This document shows, piece after piece, positions 46,115-57,948 of a stretch of 64,000 nucleotides of DNA (position 1 is the first letter of the stretch; every line of letters starts with the position of its first letter). Position numbers and translations under genes: made by a program. The stretch comes from Gadus chalcogrammus. Taxonomy: Eukaryota; Chordata; Actinopteri; Gadiformes; Gadidae. The notes under the pieces are model-generated. The model ran no database searches. It was not told the origin of the DNA and saw only the letters and a list, made by a program, of their open reading frames with translations. The stretch spans positions 2,869,813 through 2,933,812 of the forward strand of contig NC_079412.1 in assembly GCF_026213295.1 (NCBI RefSeq). Reading direction: 5' to 3'.

Positions 46115-46944
46115 CTTATTATTATTATTATACTTCCTACCAAGAAAGTGGGAATACAGCCCATACCGTAAATGTTGCACACACGCCAATTGCATGACTA
46201 GATCCAGGTCAGTGAAGACTATGCAGACGACAAAATCCAGACACGCCGGCCACTAGGTGGCGCTATACCAAGGAATACGCGTTTGGGGCTATAACTCCCA
46301 CACCGAACCTCCCACAGTCCAAAAACTTGTACACACAGATGCACTGGAGTCTGCTGCATCTTTTGGCCTAGGCCACGCCCATTTGCGTCTATGAATATTT
46401 TTCGCTAAATCGCGAAAACCGCAAAACTGTTTTTTCCCTACTCCTCCCACATTTCTTGACCAATCGACACCAAACTTTGCACACGACATCTTCAGACGCA
46501 CACGCATAGAAATCTTAGACAGTTTTTTGATCCGACCTTCGACGACGAAACGGTAGAGTTTTGAATATTGGTTTATTAGCTAAATTAGACGTGGAAAAAT
46601 TAAAAATCCAAAAAAATTCAAAATTAGACATCGGATCGAGTCCAAATTCTACACACATGTTGGTGCTAACCTTAATGACGTTCGAAAAAAATTTCGGAAA
46701 ATTCCGCCATTAGGGGGCGCAATAAACGAGGAAATTGTATATCTTCTACAAAATTTCGCCGCGAAAACGCTACACTGACTTCTCGCTACTCCTACCACAG
46801 TCAAATCCTTTGTATCCACAGGTTCAGGGTAGCGTTTTGAACACATGCTTCGCGTTGTGCCGGCGAAATGCACATTTCTTGTCGCGTTGTGCCGGCGAAA
46901 TGCACACTTCTTGGACCCCTGCATAACTGCTTGCAGTTCTAGTT
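46115..46944 (+). repeat. R51, S-type monomer
   Basis: Head ACTTCCTACCAAG, very like R7 (ACGCATAGAAATCTTAG mark). Intact 3' end. Confidence 0.92.
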
Positions 46945-47771
46945 TATTATTATTATTATACTACCTCCCCGTGAAAGTGGAACCACAGCCCAAACCGTAA
47001 ATGGTGCACACGCGCCAATTACATGACTAGAACCAGTAACGGCACCGCTACTCAGATAACCAAATCCAGACATGCCGGCCACTAGGTGGCGCTATACCAA
47101 GGAGAAACACGTTTGGGGCTATAACTCCCACACTGAACCTCCCAGAGTCCAAAAACTTGTACATACAGATGCACTGGAGTCTGCTGCATCTTTTGGCCTA
47201 GGCCACGCCCATTTGCGTCTATGAATATTTTTCGCTAAATCGCGAAAACCGCAAAACTGTTTTTTCCCTACTCCTCCCACATTTCTTGACCAATCAACAC
47301 CAAACTTTGCACGATACATCTACAGACGCACACGCAAAGGAATCATCAACAGTTTTTTGATCCGACGTTCGACGACGAAACGGTAGCGTTTTGAATATTG
47401 GTATATTAGCTAAATTAGATGTGGAAAATCAAAAATCCAAAAAAATCCAAAATTAGACATCGGATCGAGTCCAAATTCTACACACATGTTGGTGCTAACC
47501 CTATTGACGTTCGATAAAAATTTCGGACAATTTCGCCGTTAGGGGGCGCAATAAACGAGAAAATTTTATATCTTCTACAAAATTTCGCTGCGAAAACGCT
47601 ACACTGACTTCTCGCTACTCCTACCAATCAAATCCTTTGTATCCACAGGTTCAGGGTAGCGTTTTGAACACATGCTTCGCGTTGTGCCGGCGAAATGCAC
47701 ATTTCTTGTCGCATTGTGCCGGCGAAATGCACACTTCTTGGACCCCTGCATAACTGCTTGCAGTTCTAGTT
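46945..47771 (+). repeat. R52, S-type monomer
   Basis: Head ACTACCTCCCCGTGAAAG as R41, with ACGATACATCTACAG in the core. Intact 3' end. Confidence 0.92.
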
Positions 47772-47772
47772 A

Positions 47773-47852
47773 GGGGTCCAAGCCAACAGGTTGGATCCCT
47801 ATTGTTTTTGTAAGGATTATTATTAGGGGTCCAAGCCAACAGGTTGGATCCC
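47773..47852 (+). repeat. Two tandem 5' hairpin cassettes
   Basis: Hairpins at 47773-47799 and 47826-47852, period 53. Confidence 0.92.
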
Positions 47853-47870
47853 TATTGTTTTTGTAAGGAT

Positions 47871-48704
47871 TTTTATTATTTTTATTATTATTATACTTCC
47901 TACCAAGAAAGTGGGAATACAGCCCATACCGTAAATGTTGCACACACGCCAATTGCATGACTAGATCCAGGTCAGTGAAGACTATGCAGACGACAAAATC
48001 CAGACACGCCGGCCACTAGGTGGCGCTATACCAAGGAATACGCGTTTGGGGCTATAACTCCCACACCGAACCTCCCACAGTCCAAAAACTTGTACACACA
48101 GATGCACTGGAGTCTGCTGCATCTTTTGGCCTAGGCCACGCCCATTTGCGTCTATGAATATTTTTCGCTACATCGCGAAAACCGCAAAACTGTTTTTTTC
48201 CCTACTCCTCCCACATTTCTTGACCAATCGACACCAAACTTTGCACACGACATCTTCAGACGCACACGCATAGAAATCTTAGACAGTTTTTTGATCCGAC
48301 CTTCGACGACGAAACGGTAGAGTTTTGAATATTGGTTTATTAGCTAAATTAGACGTGGAAAATTAAAAATCCAAAAAAATCAAAAATTAGACATCGGATC
48401 GAGTCCAAATTCTACACACATGTTGGTGCTAACCTTAATGACGTTCGATAAAAAATTCGGAAAATTCAGCCATTAGGGGGCGCAATAAACGAGGAAATTG
48501 TATATCTTCTACAAAATTTCGCCGCGAAAACGCCACACTGACTTCTCGCTACTCCTACCACAGTCAAATCCTTTGTATCCACAGGTTCAGGGTAGCGTTT
48601 TCAACACATGCTTCGCGTTGTGCCGGCGAAATGCACATTTCTTGTCGCGTTGTGCCGGCGAAATGCACACTTCTTGGACCCCTGCATAACTGCTTGCAGT
48701 TCTA

Positions 48705-48705
<1 letters not shown>
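47871..48705 (+). repeat. R53, S-type monomer
   Basis: Head ACTTCCTACCAAG, core like R7/R51. CTCF-like site 2 is changed to CAGCCATTAGGGGGCGC. Last monomer before the homogeneous region. Confidence 0.92.

Positions 48706-48737
<32 letters not shown>
48706..48737 (+). repeat. (TTA)n microsatellite
   Basis: 32-bp pure tract at the left edge of the 9210-bp superunit. No cassette precedes it, unlike the equivalent tracts at 51526, 57909 and 60736. Confidence 0.95.
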
Positions 48738-48738
<1 letters not shown>

Positions 48739-48848
48739 CCCCCCTAGAAGTGGGCCCACAGCACAAACCGTAAATGGTGCAGACATGCCAAATGCATGAC
48801 TAGATCAAGATCCGTGGCGACTACGCAGACGACAAAATCCAGACATGC

Positions 48849-48867
48849 CGGCCACTAGGTGGCGCTA
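48849..48867 (+). promoter_or_regulatory. CTCF-like motif, site 1 (representative)
   Basis: CGGCCACTAGGTGGCGCTA. Against the usual vertebrate CTCF consensus as I remember it (TGGCCACCAGGGGGCGCTA), 16 of 19 bases are identical and two of the three differences (T at 8, T at 12) are tolerated. It contains the short inverted repeat GCCAC-TAG-GTGGC. Nearly every monomer has this site in the same orientation. Confidence 0.6.
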
Positions 48868-49304
48868 TACCAAGGAATACGCGTTTGGGGCTATAACTCC
48901 CACACCGAACCTCCCACAGTCAAAAACGTTATACCCACAGATGCACTGGAGTCTGCTGCATCTTTTGGGCTAGGCCACGCCCATTTGCGTCTATGAATAT
49001 TTTTCGCTAAATCGCGAAAACCGCAAAACAGTTTTTTCCCTACTCCTCCCACATTTCTTGACCAATCAACACCAAACTTTGCACACGACATCTTCAGACG
49101 CACACGCAAAGGAATCATCAACAGCTTTTTTATCCGACCTTCGACGACGAAACGGTAGCGTTTTGAATATTTGTTTATTGGCTACGTTTTACGTCGAAAC
49201 GCAAAAATTCAAAGAATACCAAAAGTAGACGTCGGATCAAGTCCAAATTTTAGACACATGTCGGTGCTACCCTTAATGGCGTTCAATAAAGAATTCGGAA
49301 TATT

Positions 49305-49323
49305 TCGCCATTAGGGGGCGCAA
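49305..49323 (+). promoter_or_regulatory. CTCF-like motif, site 2 (representative)
   Basis: TCGCCATTAGGGGGCGCAA keeps CCA..AGGGGGCGC, the most conserved part of the CTCF core; T at position 7 is a mismatch. It lies about 456 bp 3' of site 1 in the same orientation and recurs in almost all complete monomers. Confidence 0.5.
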
Positions 49324-49966
49324 TAAACGAGGAAATTGTATATCTTCTAATTGGCCAAAGGAATGTTCTTCAAACTATAAGGGAACCATCAAGGGGCAAA
49401 CACGAGTCTATATAAAAAATATGGCCAAGAATTAATAATGTAGGCGGGAGTTATTTGGCAAAGGAAAATTGTCTTTGGAAAATTTCGCCAACAGGGCGGC
49501 GCCAAAAAACGACGAAATAATATATCTCCTATTTGGCCAATGGAATGTTCTGAAAACGCGTTTTAGGCTATAACTCCCACACCGAACCTCCCAGAGTCCA
49601 AAAACTTGTACACACAGATGCACTGGAGTCTGCTGCATCTTTTGGCCTAGGCCACGCCCATTTGCGTCTATGAATATTTTTCGCTAAATCGCGAAAACCG
49701 CAAAACTGTTTTTTCCCTACTCCTCCCACATTTCTTGACCAATCGACACCAAACTTTGCACACGACATCTTCAGACGCACACGCATAGAAATCTTAGACA
49801 GTTTTTTGATCCGACCTTCGACGACGAAACGGTAGAGTTTTGAATATTGGTTTATTAGCTAAATTAGACGTGGAAAATTAAAAATCCAAAAAAATCCAGA
49901 ATTAGACATCGGATCGAGTCCAAATTCTACACACATGTTGGTGCTAACCTTAATGACGTTCGATAA

Positions 49967-51347
49967 TTATTATTATTATTCCCCCCCTAGAAGTGGGCCC
50001 ACAGCACAAACCGTAAATGGTGCAGACATGCCAAATGCATGACTAGATCAAGATCCGTGGCGACTACGCAGACGACAAAATCCAGACATGCCGGCCACTA
50101 GGTGGCGCTATACCAAGGAATACGCGTTTGGGGCTATAACTCCCACACCGAACCTCCCACAGTCAAAAACGTTATACCCACAGATGCACTGGAGTCTGCT
50201 GCATCTTTTGGGCTAGGCCACGCCCATTTGCGTCTATGAATATTTTTCGCTAAATCGCGAAAACCGCAAAACAGTTTTTTCCCTACTCCTCCCACATTTC
50301 TTGACCAATCAACACCAAACTTTGCACACGACATTTTCAGACGCACACGCAAAGGAATCATCAACAGTTTTTTGATCCGACCTTCGACGACGAAACGGTA
50401 GCGTTTTGAATATTTGTTTATTGGCTACGTTTTACGTCAAAACGCAAAAATTCAAAGAATACCAAAAGTAGACGTCGGATCAAGTCCAAATTTTAGACAC
50501 ATGTCGGTGCTACCCTTAATGGCGTTCAATAAAGAATTCGGAATATTTCGCCATTAGGGGGCGCAATAAACGAGGAAATTGTATATCTTCTAATTGGCCA
50601 AAGGAATGTTCTTCAAACTATAAGGGAACCATCAAGGGGCAAACCCGAGTCTATATAAAAAATATGGCCAAGAATTAATAATGTAGGCGGGAGTTATTTG
50701 GCAAAGGGAAATTGTCTTTGGAAAATTTCGCCAACAGGGCGGCGCCAAAAAACGACGAAATAATACATCTCCTATTTGGCCAATGGAATGTTCTGAAAAC
50801 GCGTTTTAGGCTATAACTCCCACACCAAAGCTCCCACAGTCAAAAACGTTATACGCACAGATTCACTGGAGTCAGCTGCATCTTTTGGCATAGGCCAGGC
50901 CCATTTGCGTCAGTATTTTCTTTATGCAAAATCGCAAAAACAGCTAAACTGCCTTTTCGCTACTCCTCCCACATTTCTTGCCCAATTGACACCAAACTTT
51001 GCACACGACATCTTCAGACGCACACTACAAGAAATCAGCAAAACTATTTTGATCCGACCATCGTTGACGAAACGGTAGCGTTTTGAATATATGTTTTGCG
51101 TTGCAAATCAGTAAAAACTATTTTGATCCAACCGTCGACGACTAAACGGTAGCGGAAAATGCGTTTGGGGCCGAAACTCCCACACTGAACCTCTCACAGT
51201 CAAAACCTTTATATCCACAGGTTGTTCACGGTAGCGTTTTGAATACTTGCTTCGCGTTGTGCCGGCGAAATGCACATTTCTTGTCGCGTTGTGCCGGCGA
51301 AATGCACACTTCTTGGACCCCTGCATAACTGCTTGCAGTTCTAGTTA
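49967..51347 (+). repeat. R55, L2-type monomer
   Basis: Head CCCCCCCTAGAAGTGGGCCC. Close to R19 at offset 34078. Private ACATTTTCAGACG mark, present in all four copies (R55, R58, R64, R67). Intact 3' end. Confidence 0.95.
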
Positions 51348-51482
51348 TTATTCCCCCCCTAGAAGTGTGCCCACAGCCCAAACCGTAAATGGTGCAGACA
51401 TGCCAAATGCATGACTAGATCAAGATCCGTGGCGACTACGCAGACGACAAAATCCAGACATGCCGGCCACTAGGTGGCGCTA
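51348..51482 (+). repeat. R56, head-only monomer cut at GCGCTA
   Basis: About 135 bp: head CCCCCCCTAGAAGTGTGCC up to GGTGGCGCTA, which runs straight into GGGGTCC of a cassette, forming CTAG at the joint. CTCF-like site 1 remains complete. Confidence 0.95.
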
Positions 51483-51509
51483 GGGGTCCAAGCCAACAGG
51501 TTGGATCCC
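51483..51509 (+). repeat. 5' hairpin cassette joined to CTCF-like site 1
   Basis: The only cassette context, with its copies at 57866 and 60693, that lies next to a head rather than a tail or ATT tract. Confidence 0.93.
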
Positions 51510-51525
51510 TATTGTTTTTGTAAGG

Positions 51526-51564
<39 letters not shown>
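51526..51564 (+). repeat. (ATT)n microsatellite, 39 bp
   Basis: Thirteen pure ATT units, identical in length to 57909-57947 and 60736-60774. Confidence 0.95.
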
Positions 51565-51565
<1 letters not shown>

Positions 51566-52793
51566 CCCCCCTAGAAGTGGGCCCACAGCACAAACCGTAA
51601 ATGGTGCAGACATGCCAAATGCATGACTAGATCAAGATCCGTGGCGACTACGCAGACGACAAAATCCAGACATGCCGGCCACTAGGTGGCGCTATACCAA
51701 GGAATACGCGTTTGGGGCTATAACTCCCACACCGAACCTCCCACAGTCAAAAACGTTATACCCACAGATGCACTGGAGTCTGCTGCATCTTTTGGGCTAG
51801 GCCACGCCCATTTGCGTCTATGAATATTTTTCGCTAAATCGCGAAAACCGCAAAACAGTTTTTTCCCTACTCCTCCCACATTTCTTGACCAATCAACACC
51901 AAACTTTGCACACGACATCTTCAGACGCACACGCAAAGGAATCATCAACAGCTTTTTTATCCGACCTTCGACGACGAAACGGTAGCGTTTTGAATATTTG
52001 TTTATTGGCTACGTTTTACGTCGAAACGCAAAAATTCAAAGAATACCAAAAGTAGACGTCGGATCAAGTCCAAATTTTAGACACATGTCGGTGCTACCCT
52101 TAATGGCGTTCAATAAAGAATTCGGAATATTTCGCCATTAGGGGGCGCAATAAACGAGGAAATTGTATATCTTCTAATTGGCCAAAGGAATGTTCTTCAA
52201 ACTATAAGGGAACCATCAAGGGGCAAACACGAGTCTATATAAAAAATATGGCCAAGAATTAATAATGTAGGCGGGAGTTATTTGGCAAAGGAAAATTGTC
52301 TTTGGAAAATTTCGCCAACAGGGCGGCGCCAAAAAACGACGAAATAATATATCTCCTATTTGGCCAATGGAATGTTCTGAAAACGCGTTTTAGGCTATAA
52401 CTCCCACACCGAACCTCCCAGAGTCCAAAAACTTGTACACACAGATGCACTGGAGTCTGCTGCATCTTTTGGCCTAGGCCACGCCCATTTGCGTCTATGA
52501 ATATTTTTCGCTAAATCGCGAAAACCGCAAAACTGTTTTTTCCCTACTCCTCCCACATTTCTTGACCAATCGACACCAAACTTTGCACACGACATCTTCA
52601 GACGCACACGCATAGAAATCTTAGACAGTTTTTTGATCCGACCTTCGACGACGAAACGGTAGAGTTTTGAATATTGGTTTATTAGCTAAATTAGACGTGG
52701 AAAATTAAAAATCCAAAAAAATCCAGAATTAGACATCGGATCGAGTCCAAATTCTACACACATGTTGGTGCTAACCTTAATGACGTTCGATAA
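51565..52793 (+). repeat. R57, chimeric monomer, copy of R54
   Basis: Second copy at offset 2827, same module switch and ATAA end. Confidence 0.95.
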
Positions 52794-54174
52794 TTATTAT
52801 TATTATTCCCCCCCTAGAAGTGGGCCCACAGCACAAACCGTAAATGGTGCAGACATGCCAAATGCATGACTAGATCAAGATCCGTGGCGACTACGCAGAC
52901 GACAAAATCCAGACATGCCGGCCACTAGGTGGCGCTATACCAAGGAATACGCGTTTGGGGCTATAACTCCCACACCGAACCTCCCACAGTCAAAAACGTT
53001 ATACCCACAGATGCACTGGAGTCTGCTGCATCTTTTGGGCTAGGCCACGCCCATTTGCGTCTATGAATATTTTTCGCTAAATCGCGAAAACCGCAAAACA
53101 GTTTTTTCCCTACTCCTCCCACATTTCTTGACCAATCAACACCAAACTTTGCACACGACATTTTCAGACGCACACGCAAAGGAATCATCAACAGTTTTTT
53201 GATCCGACCTTCGACGACGAAACGGTAGCGTTTTGAATATTTGTTTATTGGCTACGTTTTACGTCAAAACGCAAAAATTCAAAGAATACCAAAAGTAGAC
53301 GTCGGATCAAGTCCAAATTTTAGACACATGTCGGTGCTACCCTTAATGGCGTTCAATAAAGAATTCGGAATATTTCGCCATTAGGGGGCGCAATAAACGA
53401 GGAAATTGTATATCTTCTAATTGGCCAAAGGAATGTTCTTCAAACTATAAGGGAACCATCAAGGGGCAAACCCGAGTCTATATAAAAAATATGGCCAAGA
53501 ATTAATAATGTAGGCGGGAGTTATTTGGCAAAGGGAAATTGTCTTTGGAAAATTTCGCCAACAGGGCGGCGCCAAAAAACGACGAAATAATACATCTCCT
53601 ATTTGGCCAATGGAATGTTCTGAAAACGCGTTTTAGGCTATAACTCCCACACCAAAGCTCCCACAGTCAAAAACGTTATACGCACAGATTCACTGGAGTC
53701 AGCTGCATCTTTTGGCATAGGCCAGGCCCATTTGCGTCAGTATTTTCTTTATGCAAAATCGCAAAAACAGCTAAACTGCCTTTTCGCTACTCCTCCCACA
53801 TTTCTTGCCCAATTGACACCAAACTTTGCACACGACATCTTCAGACGCACACTACAAGAAATCAGCAAAACTATTTTGATCCGACCATCGTTGACGAAAC
53901 GGTAGCGTTTTGAATATATGTTTTGCGTTGCAAATCAGTAAAAACTATTTTGATCCAACCGTCGACGACTAAACGGTAGCGGAAAATGCGTTTGGGGCCG
54001 AAACTCCCACACTGAACCTCTCACAGTCAAAACCTTTATATCCACAGGTTGTTCACGGTAGCGTTTTGAATACTTGCTTCGCGTTGTGCCGGCGAAATGC
54101 ACATTTCTTGTCGCGTTGTGCCGGCGAAATGCACACTTCTTGGACCCCTGCATAACTGCTTGCAGTTCTAGTTA
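52794..54174 (+). repeat. R58, L2-type monomer, copy of R55
   Basis: Offset 2827 from R55; intact 3' end. Followed by a full-length monomer instead of the head-only R56 form. Confidence 0.95.
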
Positions 54175-55541
54175 TTATTCCCCCCCTAGAAGTGTGCCCA
54201 CAGCCCAAACCGTAAATGGTGCAGACATGCCAAATGCATGACTAGATCAAGATCCGTGGCGACTACGCAGACGACAAAATCCAGACATGCCGGCCACTAG
54301 GTGGCGCTATACCAAGGAATACGCGTTTGGGGCTATAACTCCCACACCGAACCTCCCACAGTCAAAAACGTTATACCCACAGATGCACTGGAGTCTGCTG
54401 CATCTTTTGGGCAAGGCCACGCCCATTTGCGTCTATGAATATTTTTCGCTAAATCGCGAAAACCGCAAAACAGTTTTTTCCCTACTCCTCCCACATTTCT
54501 TGACCAATCAACACCAAACTTTGCACACGACATCTTCAGACGCACACGCAAAGGAATCATCAACAGTTTTTTGATCCGACCTTCGACGACGAAACGGTAG
54601 CGTTTTGAATATTTGTTTATTGGCTACGTTTTACGTCGAAACGCAAAAATTCAAAGAATACCAAAAGTAGACATCGGATCAAGTCAAAATTTTAGACACA
54701 TGTCGGTGCTACCCTTATTGGCGTTCAATAAGAAATTCGGAATATTTCGCCATTAGGGGGCGCAATAAACGAGGAAATTGTATATCTTCTAATTGGCCAA
54801 AGGAATGTTCTTCAAACTATAAGGGAACCATCAAGGGGCAAACCCGAGTCTATATAAAAAATATGGCCAAGAATTAATAATGTAGGCGGGAGTTATTTGG
54901 CAAAGGAAAATTGTCTTTGGAAAATTTCGCCAACAGGGCGGCGCCAAAAAACGACGAAATAATATATCTCCTATTTGGCCAATGGAATGTTCTGAAAACG
55001 CGTTTTAGGCTATAACTCCCACACCGAAGCTCCCACAGTCAAAAACGTTATACGCACAGATTCACTGGAGTCAGCTGCATCCTTTGGCATAGGCCAGGCC
55101 CATTTGCGTCAGTATTTTCTTTATGCAAAATCGCAAAAACAGCTAAACTGCCTTTTCGCTACTCCTCCCACATTTCTTGCCCAATTGACACCAAACTTTG
55201 CACACGACATCTTCAGACGCACACTACAAGAAATCAGCAAAACTATTTTGATCCGACCATCGTTGACGAAACGGTAGCGTTTTGAATATATGTTTTGCGT
55301 TGCAAATCAGTAAAAACTATTTTGATCCAACGACGACTAAACGGTAGCGGAAAATGCGTTTGGGGCCGAAACTCCCACACTGAACCTCTCACAGTCAAAA
55401 CCTTTATATCCACAGGTTGTTCACGGTAGCGTTTTGAATACTTGGTTCGCGTTGTGCCGGCGAAATGCACATTTCTTGTCGCGTTGTGCCGGCGAAATGC
55501 ACACTTCTTGGACCCCTGCATAACTGCTTGCAGTTCTAGTT
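54175..55541 (+). repeat. R59, L2-type monomer
   Basis: Same head as R56 but complete. Marks: GGGCAAGGCC, CATCCTTTGG, and a 3-bp loss at GATCCAACGACG in the third module. Its start recurs as R68. Confidence 0.95.
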
Positions 55542-56354
55542 ATTCTTACCCCCCTAAAAGTGGGACCACAGCCCAAACCGTAAATGGTGCCGACACGCGA
55601 ATTGCATGACTAGATCCAGATCTGTTCGGACTAAGCAGACGACAAAATCCAGACGCGCCGGTCACTAGGTGGCGCTATACCAAGGAATACGCGTTTGGGG
55701 CTATAACTCCCACACCGAACCTCCCACAGTCAAAAACTTGTACCCACAGATTCACTGGAGTCTGCTGCATCTTTTGGCATAGGCCACGCCCATTTGCGTC
55801 AATAATTTTTTTTCACAAAATCGCGAAAACCGCAAAACTGTTTTTTCCCTACTCCTCCCACATTTTTTGACCAATCGACACCAAACTTTGCACACGACAT
55901 CTTCAGACCCACACGCAAAGAAATCATCAACAGTTATTTGATCCGACCTTCGACGACGAAACGGTAGAGTTTTGAATATTGGTTTATTAGCTAAATTAGA
56001 CGTGGAAAATTAAAAATCCAAAAAAATCCAAAATTAGACATCGGATCGAGTCCAAATTCTACACACATGTTGGTGCTAACCTTAATGACGTTCGATAAAA
56101 ATTTCGGAAAATTCCGCCATTAGGGGTCGCAATAAACGAGGAAATTGTATATCTTCTACAAAATTTCGCCGCGAAAACGCTACACTGACTTCTCGCTACT
56201 CCTACCACAGTCAAATCCTTTGTATCCACAGGTTCAGGGTAGCGTTTTCAACACATGCTTCGCGTTGTGCCGGCGAAATGCACATTTCTTGTCGCGTTGT
56301 GCCGGCGAAATGCACACTTCTTGGACCCCTGCATAACTGCTTGCAGTTCTAGTT
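55542..56354 (+). repeat. R60, S-type monomer
   Basis: Head CTTACCCCCCTAAAAG; the only S unit in the homogeneous region. Site 2 is ATTAGGGGTCGC. Intact 3' end. Confidence 0.93.
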
Positions 56355-57729
56355 TTTATACTTACCTCCCTAAAAGTGTGCCCACAGCCCAAACCGTAAA
56401 TGGTGCAGACATGCCAAATGCATGACTAGATCAAGATCCGTGGCGACTACGCAGACGACAAAATCCAGACATGCCGGCCACTAGGTGGCGCTATACCAAG
56501 GAATACGCGTTTGGGGCTATAACTCCCACACCGAACCTCCCACAGTCAAAAACGTTATACCCACAGATGCACTGGAGTCTGCTGCATCTTTTGGGCTAGG
56601 CCACGCCCATTTGCGTCCATGAATATTTTTCGCTAAATCGCGAAAACTGCAAAACAGTTTTTTCCCTACTCCTCCCACATTTCTTGACCAATAAACACCA
56701 AACTTTGCACACGACATCTTCAGACGCACACGCAAAGGAATCATCAACAGTTTTTTTATCCGACCTTCGACGACGAAACGGTAGCGTTTTGAATATTTGT
56801 TTATTGGCTACGTTTTACGTCGAAACGCAAAAATTCAAAGAATACCAAAAGTAGACGTCGGATCAAGTCCAAATTTTAGACACATGTCGGTGCTACCCTT
56901 AATGGCGTTCAATAAAGAATTCGGAATATTTCGCCATTAGGGGGCGCAATAAACGAGGAAATTGTATATCTTCTAATTGGCCAAAGGAATGTTCTTCAAA
57001 CTATAAGGGAACCATCAAGGGGCAAACCCGAGTCTATATAAAAAATATGGCCAAGAATTAATAATGTAGGCGGGAGTTATTTGGCAAAGGGAAATTGTCT
57101 TTGGAAAATTTCGCCAACAGGGCGGCGCCAAAAAACGACGAAATAATACATCTCCTATTTGGCCAATGGAATGTTCTGAAAACGCGTTTTAGGCTATAAC
57201 TCCCACACCAAAGCTCCCACAGTCAAAAACGTTATACGCACAGATTCACTGGAGTCAGCTGCATCTTTTGGCATAGGCCAGGCCCATTTGCGTCAGTATT
57301 TTCTTTATGCAAAATCGCAAAAACAGCTAAACTGCCTTTTCGCTACTCCTCCCACATTTCTTGCCCAATTGACACCAAACTTTGCACACGACATCTTCAG
57401 ACGCACACTACAAGAAATCAGCAAAACTATTTTGATCCGACCATCGTTGACGAAACGGTAGCGTTTTGAATATATGTTTTGCGTTGCAAATCAGTAAAAA
57501 CTATTTTGATCCAACCGTCGACGACTAAACGGTAGCGGAAAATGCGTTTGGGGCCGAAACTCCCACACTGAACCTCTCACAGTCAAAACCTTTATATCCA
57601 CAGGTTGTTCACGGTAGCGTTTTGAATACTTGCTTCGCGTTGTGCCGGCGAAATGCACATTTCTTGTCGCGTTGTGCCGGCGAAATGCACACTTCTTGGA
57701 CCCCTGCATAACTGCTTGCAGTTCTAGTT
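56355..57729 (+). repeat. R61, L2-type monomer
   Basis: Head ACTTACCTCCCTAAAAGTGTG as R36, with CAATAAACACC and GAAAACTGC marks in common; the R55-like back half shows it is another front/back recombinant. Confidence 0.93.
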
Positions 57730-57865
57730 ATTATTCCCCCCCTAGAAGTGTGCCCACAGCCCAAACCGTAAATGGTGCAGACATGCCAAATGCATGACTA
57801 GATCAAGATCCGTGGCGACTACGCAGACGACAAAATCCAGACATGCCGGCCACTAGGTGGCGCTA
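57730..57865 (+). repeat. R62, head-only monomer, copy of R56
   Basis: Same cut at GGCGCTA and the same cassette joint as R56. Confidence 0.95.
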
Positions 57866-57892
57866 GGGGTCCAAGCCAACAGGTTGGATCCC
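57866..57892 (+). repeat. 5' hairpin cassette
   Basis: Copy of the 51483 cassette. Confidence 0.93.
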
Positions 57893-57908
57893 TATTGTTT
57901 TTGTAAGG

Positions 57909-57947
<39 letters not shown>
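57909..57947 (+). repeat. (ATT)n microsatellite, 39 bp
   Basis: Closes superunit copy 1; same length as the other two copies. Confidence 0.95.

Positions 57948-57948
<1 letters not shown>

Larger units (their letters stand above)
48738..49966 (+). repeat. R54, chimeric monomer truncated at ATAA
   Basis: Runs through the core and first part of an L2 tail. In the second module (about 49565-49590) it switches to first-module sequence (ACCTCCCAGAGTCC), replays an entire core and stops at GTTCGATAA (49966) before TTATTATT. The switch point is the shared GGCTATAACTCCCACACCGA. Confidence 0.93.
48738..51564 (+). repeat. 2827-bp higher-order unit A1
   Basis: R54 (to 49966), R55 (to 51347), R56, one cassette and a 39-bp ATT tract. 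Repeated in full at 57948-60774; R54-R55 also recur at 51565 and 60775. Confidence 0.95.
48738..57947 (+). repeat. 9210-bp superunit, copy 1
   Basis: Starts at CCCCCCCTAGAAG and ends with the (ATT)n tract before the next one. Contains two 2827-type units (the second extended), then R59, R60, R61 and the short R62 with cassette. All landmarks recur 9210 bp downstream. Confidence 0.93.
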
